A DNA stretch of 64,000 nucleotides from Natronosalvus vescus (GTDB taxonomy: Archaea > Halobacteriota > Halobacteria > Halobacteriales > Natrialbaceae). A program made the position numbers and the translations under genes. The stretch's first letter is position 1. The number at the start of each line of letters is the position of its first letter. Where the stretch lies: contig NZ_CP099546.1 of assembly GCF_023973145.1 (NCBI RefSeq), forward strand, positions 3,162,001 to 3,226,000, read 5' to 3'. Below the pieces are notes generated by a model that was not told where the DNA came from, did no database searches, and saw nothing but the letters and a program-made list of their open reading frames with translations. Positions 54,360 through 62,378 of the stretch are shown here, one piece after another.

Positions 54360-56189
54360 TCAATTTCGGTTGGTTGGCGTTGCTCTCTCTACGGTGTCGA
54401 CGCCAGTTATCTCGAAGCGAGCGCCGCCATGCGCACCCTCCGTGGCACAGACCGCCCATCCATGTGCGCCGGCGATGTGACTGACAATGCTGAGGCCCAG
54501 CCCTGTTCCGTCTTCGGAGGTTGAGTACCCGCGGTCGAAGATGCGTAAACGTAGTTCCGGCTGGATCCCTGTCCCATCGTCCTCGACGAAAAACCCGTCA
54601 GCGAGCGATCCGATGCGGACACACATCCCGTCAGCCGTGGGGTCACCGTCGTCCGAACCGGCCATGCCATCCTCCTTCATATCCACCCCCATTCCCGTCG
54701 CGAATCGGTCGCCTGCGCTGGGCTGATCCATCGCCAGTGACCGATCCCCTACTTGCGGCCGATCGTCCACAGAGCCGTGTTCGACGCTGTTTCGAAAGAT
54801 GTTCTCAAGTAACTGTTGTAACCGATCGGGATCCGCGAGTACGGTGTCGTCAGTCTCGACGACAAGCTCGGCATCCGGAGTCCACACGCGACTCCAGGCG
54901 TTAGTGGCCAGATCCGCGAGGTCGACCGGCTCGAGGTCGTCGATTTGGTGACCCGTCCGTGCGAGGTCGAGCAAGTCTTCGAGGAGGTGACGCATCCGGT
55001 CAGTCGCTTCGAACACGAGGTCGAGCCTCGAGACGTCCTCTGTTTTCCGAGCGAGATCCGTGTTCACGCGAATCTGCATCAACGGCCCCTGCATATCGTG
55101 TGAGACGATGCCGGCGAACTCGTCGAGATATTCGTTTTGCTTGATGAGCTGTTGTTCGCGTCGCTTGATCCCCGTGACATCACGAGCGACGATCACTCGG
55201 CCGAGCGGTTCGAACGTATCGCCCTCGACGGGATCGATCGACACCGAAGCGTGCCGTCGTCGTCCGTTCCGTTCGAAGGCAATCTCAGCTTCGGCTCGCT
55301 TCGTTTCTACGACCACCTCGAGGGTTTCAGACGACACGGCGTGGAAGAACGTCTCGGGTGCCATCCCGGCAACCGGGTCATCGACGTCGAAGAGCTCGAG
55401 TGCAGCCCGGTTCCAGTCCACGACTCGGTTCCGATCGTCGATAATAACGACGGCATCGGCCATCCGCTCAACGACCGTTTGCCTTGCAACTGGGGTGACG
55501 TCAAGGAACTCCGTCCGGTACAGCGCCCACCCCATGAGTACAACGCCGACGATAACGCCGATCGGCGTTGGGTCGAACCCGAGGAGGCCGACGTCGAGCA
55601 GTAACAGCAGATTTGCGCCTACTCCAACGGCTGGGGTCATCGCCAGAATGGCTGCCTGTCGGCGACGAAGGCCGCTGGAACTCGCCCATTGCGAGACATA
55701 GAGCGTCGTCGAGATGAACACGAGCACGTACATGGAAACGATATGAACCCAGTACAGCGGCCCGCCGGCAATTCGGATGCCCCCAGTGTTATCGACCCAC
55801 GCGTTAGACCGGTACGCCAGGTCGTGTACCCAGAAGAAGTTGGTCCAGAGCACGACGAAGTGGATGACCGCGAGTGCAGCGAGAAAGAGGATGAGTGACC
55901 TGGCCGGGCGTCGACCCGTCGCGAACTCGACGGCGACGAGAAACCAGCTGATGAAACAAATTGTAATCACAAACTGGACGGTAGTGTACAGGATCAACGA
56001 GCCAGTCAAGCTGTGAACAAAGTAGTAGAGACCTACGCAGCAGAGCCAGAGCGAGGTCGCGACGATCGTTACCGCGAACCACTTGCTTCCGGGTCGATTG
56101 GGGTAGCGCAACGGCCGTCGGAGCAAGAACAAGACACCCGCCGCAGCGATAAGGTATGCGACTCGGAAATGGAACTCCTCGAGAACCAT
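54360..56189 (-). CDS. 7TM-sensor PAS histidine kinase
   Basis: The 609-residue protein has seven N-terminal membrane helices (about 5-225, N-7TM histidine-kinase sensor type), a PAS domain (about 235-345), a HisKA box with His364 (GIVSHDMQGPL) and a HATPase domain (LLENIFRNSVEHG, FFVEDDGTGI, GTGLGLSIV). A roughly 50-residue acidic insert lies between the N box and the next strand. It autophosphorylates on His in response to a membrane or redox signal and likely passes phosphate to the receiver proteins next door. Confidence 0.9.
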   Translation of the reverse strand: MVLEEFHFRVAYLIAAAGVLFLLRRPLRYPNRPGSKWFAVTIVATSLWLCCVGLYYFVHSLTGSLILYTTVQFVITICFISWFLVAVEFATGRRPARSLILFLAALAVIHFVVLWTNFFWVHDLAYRSNAWVDNTGGIRIAGGPLYWVHIVSMYVLVFISTTLYVSQWASSSGLRRRQAAILAMTPAVGVGANLLLLLDVGLLGFDPTPIGVIVGVVLMGWALYRTEFLDVTPVARQTVVERMADAVVIIDDRNRVVDWNRAALELFDVDDPVAGMAPETFFHAVSSETLEVVVETKRAEAEIAFERNGRRRHASVSIDPVEGDTFEPLGRVIVARDVTGIKRREQQLIKQNEYLDEFAGIVSHDMQGPLMQIRVNTDLARKTEDVSRLDLVFEATDRMRHLLEDLLDLARTGHQIDDLEPVDLADLATNAWSRVWTPDAELVVETDDTVLADPDRLQQLLENIFRNSVEHGSVDDRPQVGDRSLAMDQPSAGDRFATGMGVDMKEDGMAGSDDGDPTADGMCVRIGSLADGFFVEDDGTGIQPELRLRIFDRGYSTSEDGTGLGLSIVSHIAGAHGWAVCATEGAHGGARFEITGVDTVERATPTNRN

Positions 56190-56590
56190 GTTCGGATTGC
56201 TAAGCGATGAAAATCACACATTCTGATATAATTACCGATATTGCCCCGTTCAGGGACGACCGACGTTGGGCACTGTGACGATAGTTGAGATCTTCCACAC
56301 GACTGAAATCGGGGAGTTCCTCGCGCTCGGGGTCAATCATCGGCGGTGGTGCCAGTTCGCCGTATCCTCCTCCCATCGTGTTATGATCCGATTTCAAACG
56401 AACCGGTTCCAGACCGACATCATTGTAAGTTAGATCAACCTAACCTATGAGACAATCTCGAGGTCAGATAACGCTCATAGTCGGGAAAAATCGTTTCCAC
56501 GTATGGAGGTTCGAGCAGTGACAAGAGGTAGGCTCGCGAGGCAAGCCGACGGCGGAAGATCGTCGTTAGGGTGCCGTCGGGAGACGTGGG
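56190..56590. other. 400-bp intergenic region before the giant propeller gene
   Basis: The stretch may hold a minus-strand small frame from ATG 56376 (MGGGYGELAPPPMIDPEREE...) to 56200, 58 codons, not recognised and doubtful. The right part (56440-56590) should be the promoter of the propeller gene; a GTTAG...CTAAC pair lies near 56430. Nothing else is evident. Confidence 0.4.
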
Positions 56591-59500
56591 ATGAATGTAG
56601 TAGTAACGCGATTCAATCGATCACATCGGTCGGACAGAACGCGGGAGAGGTGGCGTGTGACGGGTGAACACCTCGACATCGAGTCGTCTGGACGGTATCT
56701 ACTCGTGGCAGGACTTGTACTCATTATCCTCGTCATGTCAGCCGGTGTTGCGCACGCTGCGACCGGGGAAATTGATGATCCAGCTGTTGCAAGTTTTTCG
56801 GAGTCACCCGCAATCAGCAGCGAACACGCGACGAACCTCCAGTCGTTGGTGACAAATGATACCCAAGACGAAGAATCGACCCCAGCAGTTCGTATCAACA
56901 ATACTGTCCGAGGGGAAAACGATAATTTCGGAAGTAATGGGGTCGCGACATCGGGAGACACCGCATACGTCATGGAGGGGTCGGATCGGCTCGTAGCGGT
57001 CGATCCCTCCGGTGAGACGCAGTGGGTCGCGGATCTCCCGGGATCGTCCACGTCCCCTCCAACAGTCGCTGACGGGCGTGTCTACGTGACGGTAAGTGAA
57101 TTCGCCGCGGGTGAACTCGTCGCCTACGATGCGGTGGACGGAACCGAACTGTGGAACACATCGGACGCGGGCGTCAGTCTCAGCAGCGGGACTCCAGCCG
57201 TCGTTGGGGAGCACGTGTACGTCTATGAGTTCACGTCACCGCGGACGATCCACGCATTCGATCCCGAGGACGGATCGCTCATCTGGAGTGAGGGTGTCTC
57301 AGATGACCTGTTCACGTTTGACGCGGACGACGAGACAGTTTACTACGCCACCGACGACGTCGTCGGTGCGTTGAACGGTTCCACGGGCGACCTCGAGTGG
57401 GAGTTCGATGATGTCCTCACCGGAGACGTGGTCGAGGGGCCGACCGTTCACGACGGCCTCCTGTATGTGTCGGTCGAGAGCGGGTCGGTCGACGACATCA
57501 ATAATCCCCCGTCACTCCTCGCTATCGATATCGAAGATGGAACCCTGCTCTGGCGCGTGCAGTTCGAGGGCAATAGCGCCCTCGAGCCAGTCTTCGCCGA
57601 TGGGACTGCCTTCGTCGCGAACGATCAATCTCTCTACGCAATCGATACTGATACCGGCGTAGTGATCGATCAGTACCTCGCCAGCGGGGAGATCAAAGAT
57701 ATCGCCGTTGACGGCGACGATCTCATCATTCCGACCGCCGACGGATTGCTCCGCTCGCTCGACACTGACCTCTCAGTGAACTGGTCACTCGACGTTCCGC
57801 CCGACACGGGCGACATGTCGGATGTGGGCTGGGTAGACGCGGTCGAATCCGTGAGTGAGACCACGTTTGTAGTGGCGCGAACGCACTGGGAGCTCGATCA
57901 TTCGAACGCCGACTACGCGGTGTACACGATCGAACCGACGTCGATCGGTGTCACCGGAGTCGAGGTTTCGACGACAGAGGCCGAACCCGGTGACGTTGTC
58001 ACGGCCGAAGCGACCGTGACGAACGTCGGAGATGTGACGGCTACGTCCTCAATCATCTTCGAGGTGTACGGGCCGCTATCTCCGATCCAGCCAGACGAAC
58101 ACGCGATCGACGTGGCACTCGATCCTGGTGAGGATCAGACGGTCGATGTCACATTCGAGGTAACATCGACGGGTGAGTACGAGATCACTATGCTCGAAGC
58201 CGGAACGGGCGGACTCCTGCCCGATCCCCGCCTCGAGTCTGCGGTCGTCTCAGTGAGCCACCCTAATCCGAACCATGACTGGGGTCACGAGCAATTCGAC
58301 GCGGCGGGAGCGAACAACAACCCGTACACGAACGCACCCGGCGGGCCGCTCCAGGAGGTCTGGACGCACGAATTCGACGGCGGGGCGAATCCAGCGCTGG
58401 TCGGCGACGGATTCGTCATCGTTCACAACGGAACGGCGATTCAGTCAATTGACCTCGAGACGGGTGAGGTCGAGTGGGAGTACATGCCGGAGGTCGCCGA
58501 CGAAGATGGCCAGGAACAGATGAGTATCGAGCGACACGTCGTCGCCGACGGGGTTGTCTACTTCACGACCGAGCACTATACGGGTGACTTATCGTGGGGG
58601 GACGAGACGTACCACGTGCGACTATACGCACTCGACGTCGAGACAGGAACTGCCGTCTGGGAGCACGATTATAGTACGTTCCCCGAAAACCACCGACTCA
58701 ATGGGAATTTCCTTCTCGTCGATGAGGAAGGAGTGCTCCTGGAGCTCCGCGAGTACCACAGGGAGAGTCCCGACGTCCCCATGATCGACGGTGACACGCT
58801 GCTTTCGGTCGACCGCGATACCGGCGACCTTACCGCCTTCGCCCCAACGCTAGACGTATCGATCCAGCGAGGTATCTCCACTGGCGATCACGTCGTCTTC
58901 GAGGCGAATCGAACGCTGTACTCGGTGGAGCGTGATTCGCTGAACGACGTGAGCAGTCGGTCGCTGAACACGTACACAGCCGAACTCGCCTCGAACGGCG
59001 AGGACGTCTTCGTTGCCACTCGCTACTACCACGGCGGAGACAACCCCACGCCGAGTGAGCTTCGAGATGTGGGCGACATCTACGCGCTGAACCCAGAGAA
59101 CCTGTCGGATGAGCGCTGGCACGCAGCGCCGGACACCATCTACACCGAGATCGGTGAGTACGATCGTCACTACGATCTCGTCATGACGGACGAGACGCTC
59201 GTCAGTGCGGCGTACCAAACGGATCCGTTGACAGTCCACTATGCATTCGATCTGGAAACAGGCGAACTCGTGTGGGAGGAACGCTACGACTCTCCGGGGA
59301 GAGAGAAGCGCGATCTCACCGCAGGCGACGGAGTGCTCTATGCCCCACACACTGGTTTGTCGCCGTACACCAGCACGCTTGACCCTGCGACCGGCGAACC
59401 AGTAGTCGAATCGAGTTTGGCGGGACTGTACCACACCACCGTTTCGAACGGAACCGTTCTCGTTACGGATACCGGAGGTGTCTCCGCGCTTCGGGAGTCT

Positions 59501-61615
59501 CGCGCCCCCGAAGTCGTGGATCTATCGCTCTCGGCAACTGAGGTGCAGTATGGCGACACGATCGATGTCGACGTCACTGTTCACAACCCAGCCGACGTCG
59601 TCGTCGACGTGGCGCTCGAACTGGACTGGGGCGCGCCCCTCGACGACGTGACCGACGACTTCGAACTCCAGCCCAGTGAGACGCGGACGCTAAGCTATGA
59701 GTTCGATGCATGGTTCGGTGACAACTCCGCACATGTTGTCGTTGAGAACTCTGGTCTTCGAGATCACGTTCAAACCACGTCGATGCACGTTCCCTACACC
59801 GGCCATCGCAACCCGCTGGCGACATTCGAGTTCGAGTCAGCAGAGCCCGTCGCCGGGCAGTCGATCACCTTCGACGCTGGCGAGTCATACCCGCGAGGTG
59901 GTGACGTTGAGGAGTACCGCTGGGACTTCACTGGAGACGGGGCGATCGACACAACGACTGAGAATGTAGAGACCACCTGGACATTCGAGGAACCCGGTGT
60001 GAACCTCGTGACCTTGGTGATCGTAGATGGAGCTGGTTACCATGGATTCCAGACAGCCGTCGTCGACGTCGAGGGCGAGGGCGATGACGTCCCGATCGAG
60101 CGGACTGCGCTCGAGGACGCGCGCGATGCGTTCGACGCGCTGGCCGACGCCTACGAGAGCGACGCCGCCGAGGCGCTTGTCGCCGAGGTGGACGCTGGCC
60201 TCGACGAGGGTGCGTACGAGGACGAATCCGAATACGCCACGCTCATCGGGAGCGTCCATGCCCACGCCGATGCTGTTGCGGACGACCTAGAGCGGAACGT
60301 TTCGACAGCGAGCCTCAACGCTTACAGTGGCGCCATCACGTCGCTGCAAACAGCCCTCGATGAGGACGCCGACACCGAGACACTCGCTGCAGAACTGGAT
60401 GCGCTGAACGACGCGGCAGCGGAACTCGAGGGCTGGTACTTCTCGGTCGAACTCCAGGCAGTCGATACGGAGGTAGTCGCGGGAGAGACACTGACGCTAC
60501 CCTACGAAGTGACGAACGAAGGAACCGAATCGGGAACGCAGGAAGTTGCGCTCCTCGTAAACGGATCGACCGTCGTCACGGAGACCCACACGGTAGACGC
60601 CTCGACATCAATCGAAGGCGAGTTAACGTACGAAACAACGCAAGTAGACGCGCCATCGATCGAGATTGTCATTCAGAGTCCGGACGACACTGATGTGACA
60701 ACCGTCGCCATCAATGAGCCGGAAACACCCGATCCAGTGGCCAAGATAGCCCTTGAGAACGCGAATACCACCTTCGAAGCGGTAGGTGACGAGTTCGACA
60801 GTCCAACTGCACAGTTGTTGGTAACCGAATTTGACCAGGCCGTCGACGACGGGGTGTACGACAACGAAGTCGAGTTCGATCTATTCCTCGAAGACGCCAT
60901 GCCGCTCTTAGAAGCAGTATCCGACGAGCTCGACGGCCAGGTGACGGACTCGAGTCTAGCCGATTACGACGAGTCAGTGACCGAACTGGATTCGCTCGTG
61001 GGATCAAAGTCGTCAACCAAAGCGCTGGCTACGGGACTGGATGCGGTGAGCGAGGCGGCGGGCGCCTTCGAGAAACCGTCGCCTGATCCGGACGACGACG
61101 AGTCTGAGGATGACAGTGACGAGGACGATGCCGATGAAGACGAATCGGACGAGGACGAATCGGACGAGGACGACAGCGACGAGGATGATGCTGATGAAGA
61201 CGAATCGGACGAAGACGACAGCGACGAGGACGACAGCGACGAGGACGACAGCGACGAGGACGATGCTGATGAAGACGAATCGGACGAAGACGACAGTGAC
61301 GAGGACGATGCTGATGAAGACGAATCGGACGAGGACGACAGTGACGAGGACGATGCTGATGAAGACGAATCGGACGAGGACGACAGTGACGAGGACGATG
61401 CTGATGAAGACGAATCTAACGGGGATGCTGACCAAGACACAGGCGGAGTAGACGATGAAGTGGCGGACGATGAAGATGATTCGGATGACGAAACCGACAC
61501 CAGTGATGAGGAGGCCGATGATGAAACCTCAGACGGGTTGCCCGGATTCGGTGTTACCGTCGCCTTTATCGCACTCCTCGCGACTGCCCTGTTGGCGCTC
61601 CGTTCAGAGCGGTAG
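56591..61615 (+). CDS. giant surface protein: duplicated PQQ-like propellers, CARDB, PKD, acidic tail, PGF-CTERM
   Basis: The 1674-residue protein has a signal or membrane segment at about 36-56. Two PQQ-like propellers (about 60-450, 590-985) follow, each with a CARDB-type domain (about 455-560 and 995-1070). A PKD domain (about 1085-1165; AGQSITFDAGESYP, YRWDFTGDG) comes next, then two copies of a roughly 105-residue helical unit separated by a CARDB-like domain. An Asp/Glu/Ser stalk of 15-residue repeats (about 1490-1615) and a PGF-CTERM anchor (GLPGFGVTVAFIALLATALL) end it. No catalytic site is evident; it is probably an adhesive or binding surface protein. Confidence 0.82.
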   Translation: MNVVVTRFNRSHRSDRTRERWRVTGEHLDIESSGRYLLVAGLVLIILVMSAGVAHAATGEIDDPAVASFSESPAISSEHATNLQSLVTNDTQDEESTPAVRINNTVRGENDNFGSNGVATSGDTAYVMEGSDRLVAVDPSGETQWVADLPGSSTSPPTVADGRVYVTVSEFAAGELVAYDAVDGTELWNTSDAGVSLSSGTPAVVGEHVYVYEFTSPRTIHAFDPEDGSLIWSEGVSDDLFTFDADDETVYYATDDVVGALNGSTGDLEWEFDDVLTGDVVEGPTVHDGLLYVSVESGSVDDINNPPSLLAIDIEDGTLLWRVQFEGNSALEPVFADGTAFVANDQSLYAIDTDTGVVIDQYLASGEIKDIAVDGDDLIIPTADGLLRSLDTDLSVNWSLDVPPDTGDMSDVGWVDAVESVSETTFVVARTHWELDHSNADYAVYTIEPTSIGVTGVEVSTTEAEPGDVVTAEATVTNVGDVTATSSIIFEVYGPLSPIQPDEHAIDVALDPGEDQTVDVTFEVTSTGEYEITMLEAGTGGLLPDPRLESAVVSVSHPNPNHDWGHEQFDAAGANNNPYTNAPGGPLQEVWTHEFDGGANPALVGDGFVIVHNGTAIQSIDLETGEVEWEYMPEVADEDGQEQMSIERHVVADGVVYFTTEHYTGDLSWGDETYHVRLYALDVETGTAVWEHDYSTFPENHRLNGNFLLVDEEGVLLELREYHRESPDVPMIDGDTLLSVDRDTGDLTAFAPTLDVSIQRGISTGDHVVFEANRTLYSVERDSLNDVSSRSLNTYTAELASNGEDVFVATRYYHGGDNPTPSELRDVGDIYALNPENLSDERWHAAPDTIYTEIGEYDRHYDLVMTDETLVSAAYQTDPLTVHYAFDLETGELVWEERYDSPGREKRDLTAGDGVLYAPHTGLSPYTSTLDPATGEPVVESSLAGLYHTTVSNGTVLVTDTGGVSALRESRAPEVVDLSLSATEVQYGDTIDVDVTVHNPADVVVDVALELDWGAPLDDVTDDFELQPSETRTLSYEFDAWFGDNSAHVVVENSGLRDHVQTTSMHVPYTGHRNPLATFEFESAEPVAGQSITFDAGESYPRGGDVEEYRWDFTGDGAIDTTTENVETTWTFEEPGVNLVTLVIVDGAGYHGFQTAVVDVEGEGDDVPIERTALEDARDAFDALADAYESDAAEALVAEVDAGLDEGAYEDESEYATLIGSVHAHADAVADDLERNVSTASLNAYSGAITSLQTALDEDADTETLAAELDALNDAAAELEGWYFSVELQAVDTEVVAGETLTLPYEVTNEGTESGTQEVALLVNGSTVVTETHTVDASTSIEGELTYETTQVDAPSIEIVIQSPDDTDVTTVAINEPETPDPVAKIALENANTTFEAVGDEFDSPTAQLLVTEFDQAVDDGVYDNEVEFDLFLEDAMPLLEAVSDELDGQVTDSSLADYDESVTELDSLVGSKSSTKALATGLDAVSEAAGAFEKPSPDPDDDESEDDSDEDDADEDESDEDESDEDDSDEDDADEDESDEDDSDEDDSDEDDSDEDDADEDESDEDDSDEDDADEDESDEDDSDEDDADEDESDEDDSDEDDADEDESNGDADQDTGGVDDEVADDEDDSDDETDTSDEEADDETSDGLPGFGVTVAFIALLATALLALRSER
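61116..61425 (+). repeat. 45-bp coding minisatellite
   Basis: This is tandem DNA encoding DEDDSDEDDADEDES units, six or so in register with some shorter partial units. Near-identity of copies, including silent sites, points to recent expansion or gene conversion. It is part of the stalk of the propeller protein. Confidence 0.75.
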
Positions 61616-61688
61616 GCAACGACGACCAATCGATTAATCCTCTCTTTGCGGATCGGCTCTTGAGTACAAGAAATCCGTATACGAATAT

Positions 61689-61801
61689 GCAGCAAGCCGA
61701 TCTCGGTTGTTTCCAGTGTTTCTCGACGAATCAACCGATCAGTAGATCCGTATCACGGAATCGGCCGACTGCTGAATACCGGTGGAAATACGTCCTCACT
61801 C
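61689..61801 (-). repeat. 112-bp dispersed repeat, copy B
   Basis: Same orientation as 52071-52182, with the same CGGTTG...CAACCG stem on the minus strand. Its right end runs into the stop codon of the minus-strand gene at 61796, so like copy A it sits at the 3-prime end of a leftward gene. Confidence 0.65.
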
Positions 61802-62236
61802 ACCACCGAACGACGCGTCGGCGAGCAGTTGTCGAACGGCGGTGGCGGCGTCTTCGAACGCGTTCAGATCCATACTATCCGTCGTCATGATCGTACCGAC
61901 CTCGCCCTCCAGCACTCTGACCACGAATCCGTCCTCGTGGAACCTGATAGTGAACTCGTACGGGCCGATACCCGTTCCGTCTGTCTGGGGAGCAATCGAC
62001 GTTCTGACTGGTACCTCCGCGAATCCGACCCGCTCGAGTTCGACCAGTGGTTCCTTGGCCGTTCGGGCGGCTTCCACCGAGTCGTAGAGCCCCTGACGAA
62101 GATAGAGCACGTCGAACGCGGATGGCGTAAAATACACCACACCCCGGAGTGTGTCGCCGAGGCTGGTGCGTGCGGCGCTCACAAGGCCGGTCGCCACGTC
62201 GTCACTGATGGACGTTCTGAAATCTTCAGCAATCAT
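61796..62236 (-). CDS. conserved haloarchaeal protein (DUF7522-like)
   Basis: The 146-residue soluble protein starts MIAEDFRTSISDDVATGLV and includes VVYFTPSAFDVLYLRQGLYD, EFTIRFHEDGFVVRVLEGEVG and a C-terminal helix FEDAATAVRQLLAD. The layout recalls a small haloarchaeal family of unknown function that may relate to roadblock-like folds; this is a weak guess. ATG 62236 is picked from three nearby starts. Its stop overlaps the end of repeat B. Confidence 0.6.
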   Translation of the reverse strand: MIAEDFRTSISDDVATGLVSAARTSLGDTLRGVVYFTPSAFDVLYLRQGLYDSVEAARTAKEPLVELERVGFAEVPVRTSIAPQTDGTGIGPYEFTIRFHEDGFVVRVLEGEVGTIMTTDSMDLNAFEDAATAVRQLLADASFGGE

Positions 62237-62378
62237 CGAACACATAGAGGTGCTACACCATATCAAGGATTTCGCCTACAGTTACACGAATCCATCAGAA
62301 CCTCGGTAAGCCAATTTGTCAAACCATCAGGCCCATCGTGAATGTGTTATTAGTACGTCATCTGTGGTACCCTCGAGT

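Noticed and set aside
61110-61425. CRISPR-like array
   Set aside because: Regular units are adjacent with no spacers and lie in frame in a coding stalk, so this is a minisatellite.
60964-61734. Ser-rich frame opposite the acidic repeat
   Set aside because: Reverse reading of GAC/GAG/GAT repeats gives Ser runs; an artefact of the minisatellite.
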